The position numbers and the translations under genes were made by a program. From Lethocerus indicus (Eukaryota > Arthropoda > Insecta > Hemiptera > Belostomatidae), in assembly GCA_019843655.1 (NCBI GenBank), contig JACDQD010000006.1, positions 6,812,034 to 6,876,033 on the forward strand: 64,000 nucleotides of DNA, read 5' to 3'. Every line of letters starts with the position of its first letter. Positions within the stretch are counted from its first letter, which is position 1. The notes beneath the pieces were generated by a model. The model ran no database searches. It was given only the letters and a program-made list of their open reading frames with translations, and was not told the DNA's origin. Of this stretch, positions 1-12,600 are shown in pieces.

Positions 1-2081
1 TCACATTTCAAAACACACGGTTCAAAAGCGAGGACTTTTGTTTGGAAATAGTTGCGAAAGGTTTCTGACCGTTCAGAATAATTACTGCAGTCAACGCCGA
101 AATGTTTCAACGGCGGAAATTGCAAAGGATTCGGGTACATGGGGTGTGTTTGAGTATCTTTCAAAAAGCGCCCCAGTGGGTTTTGTCAAAGACTGCGTGA
201 TCAATGTCCATGATATGTCGGGTTTACCTTGGTGGGCGACTATAATATTAGTTACATTCACTTTAAGGGCCACTCTTACATTTCCATTAGCAATATATCA
301 GGTTAATATTGTTAAAATAATTTTGTTTTGTTTAGAATAATGATAGAGGTACAACATATTTTCTCATGTTGCTAATGCTTCAAATAATTAATATTAATAT
401 TATAATTAAATTTTAAATTAAACACAAACTATTTTCTGCAATTGATTTGCTTTCAGACTTACATATTAGCGAAAGTTGAGAATATTTCATTTCTGGAAAT
501 GCCTGAATGTGCTGAAAGGATAAAGAAAGAAACTGACAGGAAGGTTAGAGAGTTGAAGTTGGATGTAAAGAAAGCGAGTTTACACTATAAAATAGCTGTG
601 AGTTGATTGTTATAAATGTTGTTATTGTTTATATAGCTATAGCTGTGACACAGATTTAATATTGCTGAATATGGCTGACAGTGACATTTAGTGTTCATTT
701 AAAAATAGGATATAATAACATAAAGAAATATAAATTGATATGAGTAATTAATTTTGTTGTTATGGGGACCTGCATAGATTTATAAATCTAAATTTAAGGA
801 ATTATTATAAAATATGTTATTATCTTGCCTACTTACATTGTGAAGAGAGCATAAATATAAAGAGATACATTTTACTAGCAGCTCTTGGCCTTTTCAGACT
901 TCTTTTTCATATTATTATATTTATATTAAACTATGAAATGATGTATCATTTAAAGTTCACATTGACCTGTGCCCATAAGTTTATGCAATTTTTGTCTAGT
1001 TTACAAGTAACTATGAATTTGTAATCATTTTAATATTTCACCCTGTTAAAATATTATTAACTATTACATATTTAAACATTTTTATATTTCCAGATGAAGA
1101 AACAATGGGATGAATTAATAGTTCGTGATAACTGTCATCCATTCAAGGCTAGTGTTTCATTGTGGTTTCAGATACCAACTTGGATTTTTTTCTCTACTGC
1201 TTTGAGAAATTTAGCATATATGCTGCCAGTTAGTGATGCAGGTGTGAGTGTATTATATATCAACAATTTTATATGAAATACATACCATGCATGTTTTATA
1301 GCACTGCTATTGTTAATTATCAATTTAGTTGATAATTACTGTGAATTTCAGGAGTGCAGCTCTTAAATCCTGTGAAATCTTTAAATTTGGATTAGAATAA
1401 GTTATAATACTTGATTCTTTTACTATATCCGTTTCTATTAGTGACACTTTTATAATTCAATGATATAAAATTAAGAAAATGTACAATGTATTGTTAATTT
1501 TTGAAAAGGAATGTTTGGAGGAATTAGACCTATTGGGAAAAAATATTTAACATTTAAACATTCTTTTTTAGTATTAGTGTTGATTGATTACTGTGCTTAG
1601 ATATATTTTTATAATTTTCTAGTTATTTATTTAAAATATTATCAATTTACAGCTGCTCAGGTAGCATACTTGGAACTCTGCTTTGGTGGATTTTTGTGGA
1701 TTCCAAACCTAACTCAACCAGATGGTTCACTTATTTTACCAGTAGCTCTGGGTCTTTCCAATCTTGCTATCATTGAGGTAACTCATATTAAATTTATAAA
1801 TGATGTTTCAATGTTCACATTGAGCTTTATTTAAATTACTGATAACTATTTATTTATTGCTAATTTTTATTTGCAATATTTTTTAATTTCATAAATTCCT
1901 AATATTTATTTAAGAAAATCTTATTTATCAACTATATACTGCCAGTTCTTTTGCTCTATTTTCTTTTTACGTATAAACAATATATGTTGAAGCATTTATT
2001 TTTTACTTAGATACATTTAAATATAAATAAATATAAATGTAAATAAATAAATATATATGTGTGTGTATGTATGTATGTATG

Positions 2082-2145
<64 letters not shown>

Positions 2146-4458
2146 TAATATAACTGATGAGTCAATTGTTCAAGAATAATTGAGATCTATGATCATATTT
2201 CTGTATATTTACTACACAAAAGTTATCAAGTACTTTCACTTGCAGAAATATTTTAACTGAACATGGCCCAAACAATTTTAGTAATAGTAATTCTAATAAT
2301 ATGTGTCTTTCTTGATATTTTATGAATTTTTTTAGAATCATATTGGCTACTGATATTTAGCCAATAACTGATTAATCTGTTTAAGCGATTTTGGCTCTGG
2401 TAACTCTTTCAAGTCCTGTGACACCTGATTCCAATGCTTTTGAACCAAGGCAATCTGTTTATCTGTCAGATAGGCAAGATTTGGACTCATCTGCCAGATT
2501 GAATCCATTATTTCATAAACTTGTTTCATTTCTTCCTCAGATTGAAATTCGGAACTATGTTCGGAACCCTGTCTTTTCCTGGGTTTTAATTCAATGCCAT
2601 TGTTGAGCAAGGAATGCTTTTCTGCTGTCGAGCTTTGGTCGCTTAGGTTGTTTCCATTATTCCTGTCTTGTTCTTCATCATCATTATCATAATCAGATGC
2701 CTCAACATCATCATTATCATAATCAGATGCCTCAACATCATCATTATCATCATCAGATGCCTCAACATCATCATTATCATTGTCCCCATCATTCCCATAA
2801 ACAACCTCTTCTTCTTTCTCTCCTTTTATTTCTCCTCCTCTTCCCTCAACTTCATAAGTATTATAGTGAGAATCACTCTTCTGAAGCTTGGATACTGTTT
2901 CACTTATCACTGTATTATTATTAATTCCTTCTGTAAGGTTAGAAAAACATTAATAATTTGGTATATTATATTTTATCATTATTACACAGTGATATTTTAA
3001 GTTTATATAATATGTTATTTTTACTGACACAGAAAATCTACTGTTTCTGTAATTAACAAATTTTTAGTTTGGAATACCTGTTTTATAGTCTGGAAAGGGG
3101 CAGAATACATGGTATAACAAATTTCTGTTTCAACTGTTATACGTATATCCCTTCAGACATACCACTAATACCACAAGATTCAAAATCATTTGATCATTAT
3201 TATCATTTAATGCATTTACAGAAATATTATATTTAGTAGAAAATGTAATGTTTTATTTTTGGCTGTTTTCTTTGTTAAGGGTGCTTGGTATGAAATCTAA
3301 ATTATATACAAGTTTAAATTACATTTCATTTGATTACATTTATATTAATTTTAATTCCTTTCTGACATTTATATTACCAATTATCTCTATTAATTTATAA
3401 AATAAGTTTGTAATTCTATTTAAATGGCTTAAAATTAAGTTTAATTTTTGTTTACATGTATATTTGTGCTCATACAGTATTGAGTATTTACCTTCAGTAA
3501 CCCATAATGCTCTCAACTGACATAGAAATAGTAAAAGCAACACTTCTGGAATATGTAGTTCCATTTTTTCAATTGGTGACAATGTCCATTTTTGTTTCTG
3601 CTTGGGGATTTTATTTAAAATCAAAACAATTGAAGATCAATAAGTCTATTAATTTCATGATCATAATTAAAAAACAATTGTCTATTTAAATCATTCTTAT
3701 ATGTACATGCTCTTAAAGAAGTATATTAATTAAACATATTTGTGTTAAATACATGAATTTATTTAATCTAACAAATAGTGTAAGTTGAGAAAATATTGTT
3801 ATTCTAAAATAACCTAAGATTTTTAATATATTGATATTTATCGATACTGCATGTTATTGTGCAAATTAGTGTTTATTAATATAATTGATGTTATATAATG
3901 CAAGCATAATGGAAATTTGTATTGTTTAATTCATACTTGATTTTAGATTCAAGCATTGATGAGATTAAGGAAGGCAACCAGATTTCAGAGTATTGTGACC
4001 AACTTTTTTCGAGGATTTAGTATTGCATTGATTCCTATAGCTGCAACTGTTCCATCGGTTTGTGTTTATTTCATATGCAGTAAAAATACAATAATATGAA
4101 AGTAATAGAGTAATAAATAGAAAATAATAAGTTTTTTTGAAGTTGGTGTGTAGAAATAATTAATAAGTTTATGTATTTATCTGACCATTTTCACCTATTT
4201 TATTATTCCTGTACTTTACTTTAGTAAGCTCTTATTTTTTGTTGACTACTAGATTAATATTTTTAAATTATTTGTTAACAGTGCGTATGCCTGTATTGGA
4301 CAACCTCAAGTCTACTTGGCCTTGGTCAAAACTTACTCCTAATGTCAAACAGACTGAGAAGCTTTTGTGGGATACCTGACACTCCGAGTACTTTTGATTA
4401 CCCGTATAGCCAGCTGATGGCTGAAATAAAAGAGAAATTCACCTGGAAGAAAAATTAA
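1..4458 (+). CDS. COX18: COX18, mitochondrial inner-membrane insertase (5' end possibly cut by window edge)
   Basis: Oxa1/YidC-family protein of the mitochondrial inner membrane; family members help insert the C-terminal part of Cox2 during cytochrome c oxidase assembly. Exons: 2-301, 457-597, 1094-1241, 1653-1777, 3947-4057 and 4282-4458, all with GT-AG borders and compatible phases, giving 333 residues plus stop, close to the length of animal COX18. Seen in the protein: a Ser/Arg/Lys-rich N-terminus (presequence-like), the first membrane segment with [16 protein letters not shown], a charged matrix loop with [12 protein letters not shown], then segments with [31 protein letters not shown] and [14 protein letters not shown], and a last helix with [17 protein letters not shown]. 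The frame is open to the window edge, so the initiator Met is probably just upstream. The fourth intron hosts a gene on the other strand. Identity to COX18 rather than OXA1L rests on the [14 protein letters not shown] region and total length. Confidence 0.9.
2050..2142. repeat. Compound microsatellite (TG)n-(TATG)n-(TA)n
   Basis: In COX18 intron 4. A short TG run passes into about five TATG units and then a TA run of roughly 25 units ending at 2142. It is likely to vary in length between individuals; no function is visible. Confidence 0.95.
2347..3564 (-). CDS. Nested gene: small secreted/luminal acidic-repeat protein of unknown function
   Basis: I do not recognise this protein. Two minus-strand exons, 3564-3492 and 2930-2347, join in phase 1 (donor GAAG|GTAAAT, acceptor TTACAG|AAGG) to give 218 residues. 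Exon 1 encodes exactly a signal peptide: Met-Glu-Leu start, core [10 protein letters not shown], then ALWVTE. Exon 2 opens with a short linker and an acidic tract in which [14 protein letters not shown] decapeptides repeat three times, then a charged Ser/Gln-rich stretch, and ends in a non-repetitive helical-looking segment of about 65 residues ([17 protein letters not shown] to LLAKYQ). There is no C-terminal KDEL. The upstream in-frame codons reach 3624, but Met at 3564 sits ideally before the hydrophobic core. The whole gene lies in COX18 intron 4, opposite strand. The matching phase, signal peptide and ordered C-terminus argue for a real gene rather than a chance ORF; function unknown. Confidence 0.68.
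2676..2780 (-). repeat. 30-bp tandem repeat coding the acidic decapeptides
   Basis: Three near-identical 30-bp units (2676-2705, 2706-2735, 2736-2765) plus a half unit. The period is a multiple of three, so copy-number change keeps the frame of the nested gene. Units differ at one or two bases (Tyr versus Asp codon). Confidence 0.9.
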
Positions 4459-5906
4459 GGCCATCTAAGAATTAGAGAAATAGTTGTGAAATTGTAATAG
4501 TTTTATTCCTGTAAATTTAATTTTTTTTAAACAGCATTTATTTAGGGTGCAATTGTGCCTGATGCCGCTATGTGCAGGAAATTTTAAAAAATGAATTGTT
4601 CTGCTGAATTTATGATTATTTATAAATCAACTTAATTTAGTCTACTTAATACAAAAGGAAGTATGAACAAAAATGAAGAACCTATTTATTAGATGAAAAG
4701 AACCTATTGTTATTATTATGACTACAGTGTTCCTTTATAAAGGAATGTAACATGAAAAAATGTGCCCTCTGTATTTTTTATGCAACTCAGTATTGATTTC
4801 TTAGTGAAGAGTGTTAAATAAAGTTACAGAGTGAGCTTGCAAATGACTGTATGAACTTTGTTCCATGACCTTTTGATAACACTGGTATAAAAATTAGTAA
4901 TCTTCAGATTGATCTGTTTGTTGTGTGTGTACCAGTTCCACATAGTGGAGTGATTAAAACTGTTCACTTTATAATATGTTGTCAGAATTAAATTTGCCTT
5001 ATTAATCCAAGTGTTTTTATTTTCATGATTACTTTTTTGAAGTGATGTGATTTTTATTAACAAACATGTATCTTTATTTCTTTATAACGTTTTGGTGTTT
5101 ATTGCCCTTCAAATGTGATCCTGTAAGTAGGATATGTTTTTAATTGAGTTATTTATAAATAATCTGCAATGATAATTAAAATAAAGTTATTTTTCTTTAA
5201 GTGCACATTAACCCCCCCACCCTCAGTACATGTGACAAAAATAGGCAGTCAATAGTTTCACCCCTTTTGTTAACCTCAGTTGCATTACTTTGAATCATAA
5301 AGTTTGCTCAGGTCACTAAGGTTGCTTCATTGTGTGAGATATAATTACATCATATGATTTCTAAATGTTACTGAAATGTTATTTGGGTGGATAAATGTTA
5401 ATGCAAGGACATCTTAATAAGAATGCAGTGGCGTTTCTGATTTGTAGATGGTGTCACGAAATTAATTTTTATATGCTGATATACAGAGCTATATTGATAT
5501 ACTATCCTCTGTATTCAAAGCTAAGCATAATAATAAACAGGTTGATGAAATTAATGAAACATTTTCAAACATTTTTTATCACAGCTGGTTCAACACCATT
5601 TGATATGGATAATACATATCTATAATCTAACTACATCGGGCTGTTTTCTTCATTACTTTATATATTAATACTCTTTTATAATAATTTAATGCCTATGAAT
5701 GGTACCTTTTTGGTGTAATTGATAAAAGAAGGAAGTTGAAAAACATTCATGTTTTTTATTTTTTACCTAATTTTTTTTTTTAATTCATTATTATTTTTAT
5801 ATTATTTAATATATTTAATTGTATATTATTTAGTTTATACTTATTTCTTCATTTTGAATTGATTTTCTATTATTTTAATGCGATGTAGATTTATTTTCCT
5901 CACGAG
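4459..5906 (+). other. COX18 3' UTR and spacer before the Tequila-like gene
   Basis: AT-rich. Candidate polyadenylation signals AATAAA at 4817-4822 and 5180-5185 could end COX18 transcripts. I looked here for the missing first (signal peptide) exon of the downstream protease and did not find a convincing ATG plus hydrophobic run plus phase-0 donor. Nothing else is supported. Confidence 0.5.
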
Positions 5907-8900
5907 ACCCCCACAAAACCCCCACTGAGGCAAGAACCCCTCAACTGGCAGCAACGTCCATCAGACACAGTAGATCAAACTGTTATTACAGGTATTGATA
6001 AGGAACAAAAACCACAACAAAGAGTGACTCTTCAGAACCAGGGGAACCCCTTAGAAAAAAATCCTGTTGTTGTGGTCCCGTGGTCTTATAATGTTGACAC
6101 AACAGATGAAAGTACAAATAGTAACTCACAAAATGTTGCCTGGCCAGAAGAAAATCAGGTACAACCATGTTCAATAAATTTTCTATTAATGAATCTGGAA
6201 AGTCTATTTGTTTGAGGACTGAATATACAATACTGAGTGTGAATAATTGCTCATATAAGTTCCTAATACAATTGTGTATAAATCTGTTCATTGCCAGTAA
6301 ATATGGTCATATTCTTAAATTGCATGAAATTCAGTATGACTATTGCATTAATTTCAGTTTAAAATGATAATTCAATAGTCAATTTATTTTATTTGGCATT
6401 GCTCTTGAGTAGGGAATGCATCGGAAAATAAAATCATTTAAACAATAAAATAATAAAAGTGAAATAAAAATAAAGAATAGTAATATAATGAAGTAACATG
6501 AATATGGTAGTAAATGACAATTATGGAGGTTCATTGTGAAACCGGTTTTTCCACAATTACATAACATCAATAAAAACAACTGGAGGTCATTTTGGATGAA
6601 AACCCATGAAACCAGATAAAAATTAGTGATTAATAAAAATCATTAGTGAATATTTAACTAATTTCATATTTACTACCCTGCATTTTCTGCTGAATTTAAT
6701 TTTATGTATGATGAGAGTGCTGTCTTTTAAGATTCCCAATTGTTTCTGTGAATTATTGAATAGTAAAAATATATAAGATCTGTTTACAAAACACACTTGA
6801 AATATATATAATGATTTCTCATTATTCATTATAATTAAAGTATATATCTACACTTATCCTTCTGACAGTTCTTATCTGTAATAATATCTTGTGGTTATGA
6901 AGGAACTGACCTATTTAATAAAATGAAATTTATTACATATATTATTGAAATCTACAAATATATTTCTAATTTACTTTAATAGATATGATTTTAGTTTACA
7001 TAATAGTCCTTGTGTACTGGCAAGATTGAATGTGTTTGTTATTTTATAGTTGATGTTAACGGTTAATGGATTAATTTCATTATAATAATTTCCCAAGATA
7101 TAGGCCATAGTTATGCATAATTTCTTTCTTACCCATACCTGTTTCTACACTTACTGATTTTAACAGAAAATGAAAGGCAAAAGTTAGATAAACAGTTTAT
7201 CACAGTGGTTAGAAAATTACAGATGTATATACTACTGCTTGATTAATTAAGAAAAACTACTAAAATACTAAATGCAAAAATAAATATATATCTCATGGTC
7301 TATTTAAGAACTAGTGGTATGTTGTATGTATATATGAAAGATAAAAATATCGGATTTTATCCTGTTGTCTTTTATCGCATTAGTGATAATTTTACTGACA
7401 TTAAATTATAATTTATATCGCTGTTATTGAAGTTAAAGAACTATCTGAACAATTGATTTAATCTAGTCTGGTACCCTTCACATCAGACGGTCAAAAGGTC
7501 ATGTTATTAAATTACACTACTTAGTTTATGTGGACGTCATGGAAATTATCCTTTGATTTTCTTGAAACTCTAATATTAATAATATATATTAAGTTATGGT
7601 ATACATTTTAAATGTATAATTTAATGTAATTATTACATTATGAAATAACTGCTGTTAAATTAAGAATAATAGAAAGTTTTATCTCTAGATTGAAATAGAT
7701 CAGATCTGGGACGGGTTGGGTTGTCCCAAGGGCCAGACGGGACAATACCCGTACTTGTACGATTGTAGGAGGTTCTATAACTGCTGGAAAGGGAAGGGAA
7801 TGTCAATGCTCTGCGCGCCAGGAACACTCTTCAATCCGAAGACTCTCGAATGCGATTTTCCAGCCAAAGTCACTTGTCTAATTCCGCCCAATCATTATAC
7901 TGTAGAACATGCCCCGACTACTGTCTATAACACCAGTGACAACAGTAAGTTTCTATTGAAGGATGATAACGTTTTTCAAATTATTTTAGGTTTAAATTAC
8001 TCAAAATTCGTTCAAGAAATTTACTTCAACGCACAATTATCAATTTTCAGGCCCTGGAACCGACAGCCTTCACAGACACAGGCATCATACTCACCACCAT
8101 CAAACCCACAGATATCCAGAATATTATGTACCCGGTAGTATGAATACGCATAAATGAATCCATTCAATAGAAAAAGTCGAATATATGCTTATAACTTCCC
8201 TTAATTTTCAGAATCTCCAAACAACCCCCTAATAGTTCCAGGAGCAAGACGGTTCGATGCTGAAATCCCCGATGATTCAATCACGTCAGAGCAGCAACAT
8301 CACCACGCCGGCGTTCAACCGCCCTCTTCTTTAAACTACTCCGTTCAGTTTTTCCCGTCGAATTCAAATCAACAAGCTCGTTACCCCCCTACCGATCCGA
8401 AATCTCCTGCTCGTCCTTATCCAGCAGGTCCCACCTATCCTGTTCCTTCTCTTCCATCCGGTCCCAAGACTCCTGCAAATCCTTATCCAGGAGGTCCCAC
8501 CTATCCTGCTCCTTCTATCCCGTCCGGTCCCAAGACTCCTGCAAATCCTTATCCAGGAGGTCCCACCTATCCTGCTCCTTCTATCCCGTCCGGTCCGAAG
8601 ACTCCTGCAAATCCTTATCCAGGAGGTCCCACCTATCATGCTCCTTCTATCCCGTCCGGTCCGAAGACTCCTGCAAATCCTTATCCAGGAGATCCCACCT
8701 ATCCTGCTCCTTCTATCCCGTCCGGTCCCAAGACTCCTGCGAATCCTTACCCAGCAGGTCCCACCTATCCTGCACCTTATCTTCCATCTGGTCCCAAGAC
8801 TCCTGCAAATCCTTATCCAGGAGGTCCCACCTATCCTGCTCCTTTTCTTCCGTCCGGTCCCAAGACTCCTGCACGCTCTTACGCTGCAGGACCCAGCTAT

Positions 8901-9663
8901 TCTAATCTGTCATCAGCCGCCAATCCGAAATTTCCTGATACCCCTTTCTCCGCCCAATCAATTTACCCCTCTCAGTCACCTTCTCGTCCCGCAAATTCGG
9001 GCTTTTGGCCGTCAGACATGCAGCCACCTTCCCCCGTCACGCCCCTAGGTCGAGGTACACCGGTCGACAGTTACGGCAGACCCGTGACCGTGGCTTATCC
9101 GTCGCAGAGTTTCGATACGTCAACCCCGGTGGCCTCCGCTCTACCCGTACCGAAAAATCGGACAGGCTTTACTGTAATGATATCTCGGTCAGGTGATAGG
9201 GTAATCCCTAATAGGGAAGGTAACTGGAAACCAGTTCCCATCCGGACTTCCGACACGGATAGAAGGGTTGTGGTTATTCATAGGCCCTCTCTCAAGTGTC
9301 CTCCCGGCGCCATTGGAATGTACCCACACGTTGATTGCGACAAGTTCCTCTCCTGCATTCACGGTCGAACTTTTGTTCTTAATTGCTCCCATGGAACAAG
9401 GTATGTCATCTGAATTACGGACGTCTGAACTTAAAAACGCTCTTAGCAGCAAATTATATTATTAACGTGTCGGTATTTTTTAACGCTATTATTAATTATA
9501 ATAATCGAATCAATAATTCAACCTGTTTTATTTGGTTTAAATTATTATTTATTGTTAAGGTTCCATCTGAGACGAGGGACATGCTACCACGCATCTGGTG
9601 TTGAATGCGGGGAAGACGGACGACACATTATCGATGCTGATTTGGAAGCTGATCTAGCAGCAA
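5907..9663 (+). other. teq: N-terminal chitin-binding and proline-rich region of the protease
   Basis: Exon 5907-6158 is a hydrophilic linker (ends AWPEENQ). Exon 7689-7944 encodes a peritrophin-A type chitin-binding domain: six cysteines in [39 protein letters not shown] and VTC. Exon 8051-8134 is His/Tyr-rich. Exon 8212-9400 carries the Pro-rich tandem repeats and the start of a second chitin-binding-like domain ([30 protein letters not shown]), finished by exon 9560-9663 ([11 protein letters not shown]). The second domain is split by an intron in phase 2. The cysteine pattern is what supports both calls. Confidence 0.85.
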
Positions 9664-12600
9664 GTGTGTACATAATCGTTGTCAGGATACAATTTGTTCT
9701 ACACTTAATAATTATTATATTCGTGTAAAATTGTATTTTCTAGACGCGTCCGAAACCGTTCAAGTGGTAGAAGTGGACTTGAATACTAACGGAACGGGAC
9801 GAGGCCCCTCGACCAACACGTCTAGAGGAGGAAGAACGCATCAGAGTGTCGGTCTGAAAACGACCACACCTCAACCGTATATAACCCACCCGTATTATAA
9901 GGATGTTAAGGGGTTTTTTATCGAAAGCACGGACGCTTCGCATTCCACGGGGAAACTGTCGGAACCCACCCGCCCACAAGTGACTACGTCCACAACTCCG
10001 GAACCCTCCCAACTGTTGAAGCCAACGCCCGCAACGAAGGTTTAAACATACTTATTCAACATAACATAAAATAAACATTACCAGAGGAGGTCTAATAAAG
10101 CGGTAACCATGAAAGTTACTTTCTCAACCTTAAATCAAGCATATTTAATAACTATATATTCTTTATTTTTAGTCTGAATTCGTTTTTCGGACACGGGGAA
10201 CGACTACGACGACGACGACGACGACTACGCCTTCGAGCGAGGACACGCACGTTTTCAGGCCTGAGGAGAGTAGACTTGTGGAGGAGGTGAGAACTGGAGG
10301 TAGGGCGTTACACGACCGACAGGTGGTCAGACTGAGAGGCGGACCGACCCATCGCGAGGGCTTCGTCGAGATACAGATGGCCCCGACCTACTGGGGCGTC
10401 CTCTGCGATAGGCCAAACCAGTGGACCATACAGGAGGCAAACATAGTCTGCCGCCATTTGGGATTCGACAGGTACCTGACAGGGCCTTACACTTGGCCAA
10501 GAATTTAATAATTCCAATTTTTCAAAAAAATATTATGGAATATAATTAATTACAATTTGAGATTGAAGATTAAAATAAGTGCTTACAATTTTTTGATGAG
10601 TCGGCAAAGTTTTAATACTAAAAAACCGAGAGTTTAATAAACATTCACTCACGCACTTACACTGCATCTCAATTCGCCTGACCAGATCATCGACGAATTC
10701 CGAGAAAACTCAATTGCTTTTCAAGTTACTAGAAGAGGAGAAACTAATGATTATTTTTGCCGCTTTATTAGACCTCCTCTGGCAATATTTATGTTTACAA
10801 CCTTAGGGGCTGAAAGAGTAACGTTAATGGTAGACACTTTGTTAGACCTCGTCTATCCCTTTTTCGGGAGGGTGATAGGCCCACCGAGCGATCATGTTTC
10901 CGATTATAGAAATATTTGAAGCGCTATTTTTTATATTTATATTCAGGGGTGCGGAGCTGTCGTGGCAAGGCAATTCGATCGAGAATCGCGCGTCGTTTTC
11001 GAGGATAATTTCAACGGACAGCGTCAACTGTTATGGGCACGAGGAGTCAATTTTGGACTGTAACATATCCAAAGGTATGCATCTTAAAGGTCGGGGTTAT
11101 TATTAATGTACGTCCCCATCCTTCAGTATTGTTGGCTCCGCGTAAAAATCAGGAATATTTTTCTTTACAATTCGAATTCGTTCACTTTTGTCAAAATGAC
11201 TGAACTAGAAATGACAATTATGTTTGGCAGGAATTTGACTGTAAAAGTACAGTTCCAAAAATGTCTACTTTTTAAACAAAATCTTAGATATTTTATTGTT
11301 TTCAATATTCAACGCTTACACTGTAGCCAAGATAACAAGTGGTAATTATGAATATATGCTCGGATCTTAATTTATCTGCATTCGATATTTAATACTGGTT
11401 GCAGGTAAAGTGTGCGAACTTGAGAAGGACGCAGTCTGGGTTCGTTGCTACAGTAACCCGGTGTCTCGGTGTATGCCAGGCGAGACCTCTTTCGAAGGCA
11501 AGTGCTACTCGCTGGTCGTCCCTAAAGAGGACTCGGCAACGGAGCTCGTTGGTTTCTCACAGGGAGAAGCAGTAGCACATTGCCAGAATCTCGGCGGACA
11601 CTTGCTCGACATCACTTCTCAGGTTTATTTTATTATTGAAAAACCCGGTGGCTCTTGATTACTAACTGTTAGATCAAACGACTTTATTATTACTAGATCA
11701 CAAACAGCTGCTATTATTTGCACTTTTTAAGACTGCGATTAATTTAGTACTATCCTTTGTAAAATTTCAGTCGTTACGTTTCTTTTAATATTCTACCCAC
11801 AAATCTCTGAAAATATAAAACAGTTCAACCAAACGCGCCTTCCTAATTGCGTGATCTAAAATTGATAACAAGAAATTGGAATTCATTTTTGCAGTCTTTA
11901 AAAATAGATACACAAGTAATTTGCGTTCAATTTGGAATCTTAAAAGCTCAAATTATAACAGATGCCCCTTGTTGATATGGTGTTCAACTACAGTGAAAAT
12001 AATTGATTTTACAGAGAGAAAGCGATTATGTATCCGAGTGGTTGTTGAACGAGAATTTCGTGGAGAGCATAATGACTTCCGGTGTAGGAGTTTCGGTGAT
12101 GGGCCACGCCTTGTGGATATGGGAAGGGAGCACCGATTCTTTCGCCTACCAGAATTGGTGGCCAGGTCACTATTTGATTATAGCTCAATTAGTACTACAT
12201 ATTGAATATAGCTTAAGAATTAAAGATGGCGAGCCTCGACCCCTCCCGCTTAACTCCAAACAGGAATCTCAACATAAGTCATACACATATATACTATTAT
12301 GTTTAATTACGTTCACATTCTGCATTTGAAATGAATTTGAATTAATCTTTGTAGGGTGGGGCGGAGGTAAAGGTGTAGCTCCTAAGACGGAAAGCGGGCG
12401 TGGACTGTGCGTAGTGGCCCGAAGACAGTACCCGTGCCCTGAACCCAGCGGCAACAGTACATCGGAGCCCAAGTACTGCGACGCCCAGTACTATTACTGG
12501 GACGTCGAAGACTGTGGAGCTATGTCCCACCAGTACCCCTACGTCTGCGAGAGACCCGTCGATGATATAGGTACGGTTGAGTTTCAATTCATTTGAGACC

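Noticed and set aside
2668..3000. Plus-strand ORF of repeated Ile and Asn runs
   Set aside because: Antisense shadow of the acidic repeat in the nested gene; no other support.
5395..5625. First exon (signal peptide) of the protease
   Set aside because: The ORF has no proper N-terminal hydrophobic core or phase-0 donor leading to 5907.
8364..8639. Minus-strand ORF of Arg/Ile/Gly-rich repeats
   Set aside because: It is the antisense shadow of the 66-bp proline repeat in the protease; repeats in multiples of three keep several frames open.
8638..9048. Plus-strand Pro/Leu-rich ORF in a second frame
   Set aside because: Shadow of the same coding minisatellite; the protease frame has the conserved cysteines and splice phases.
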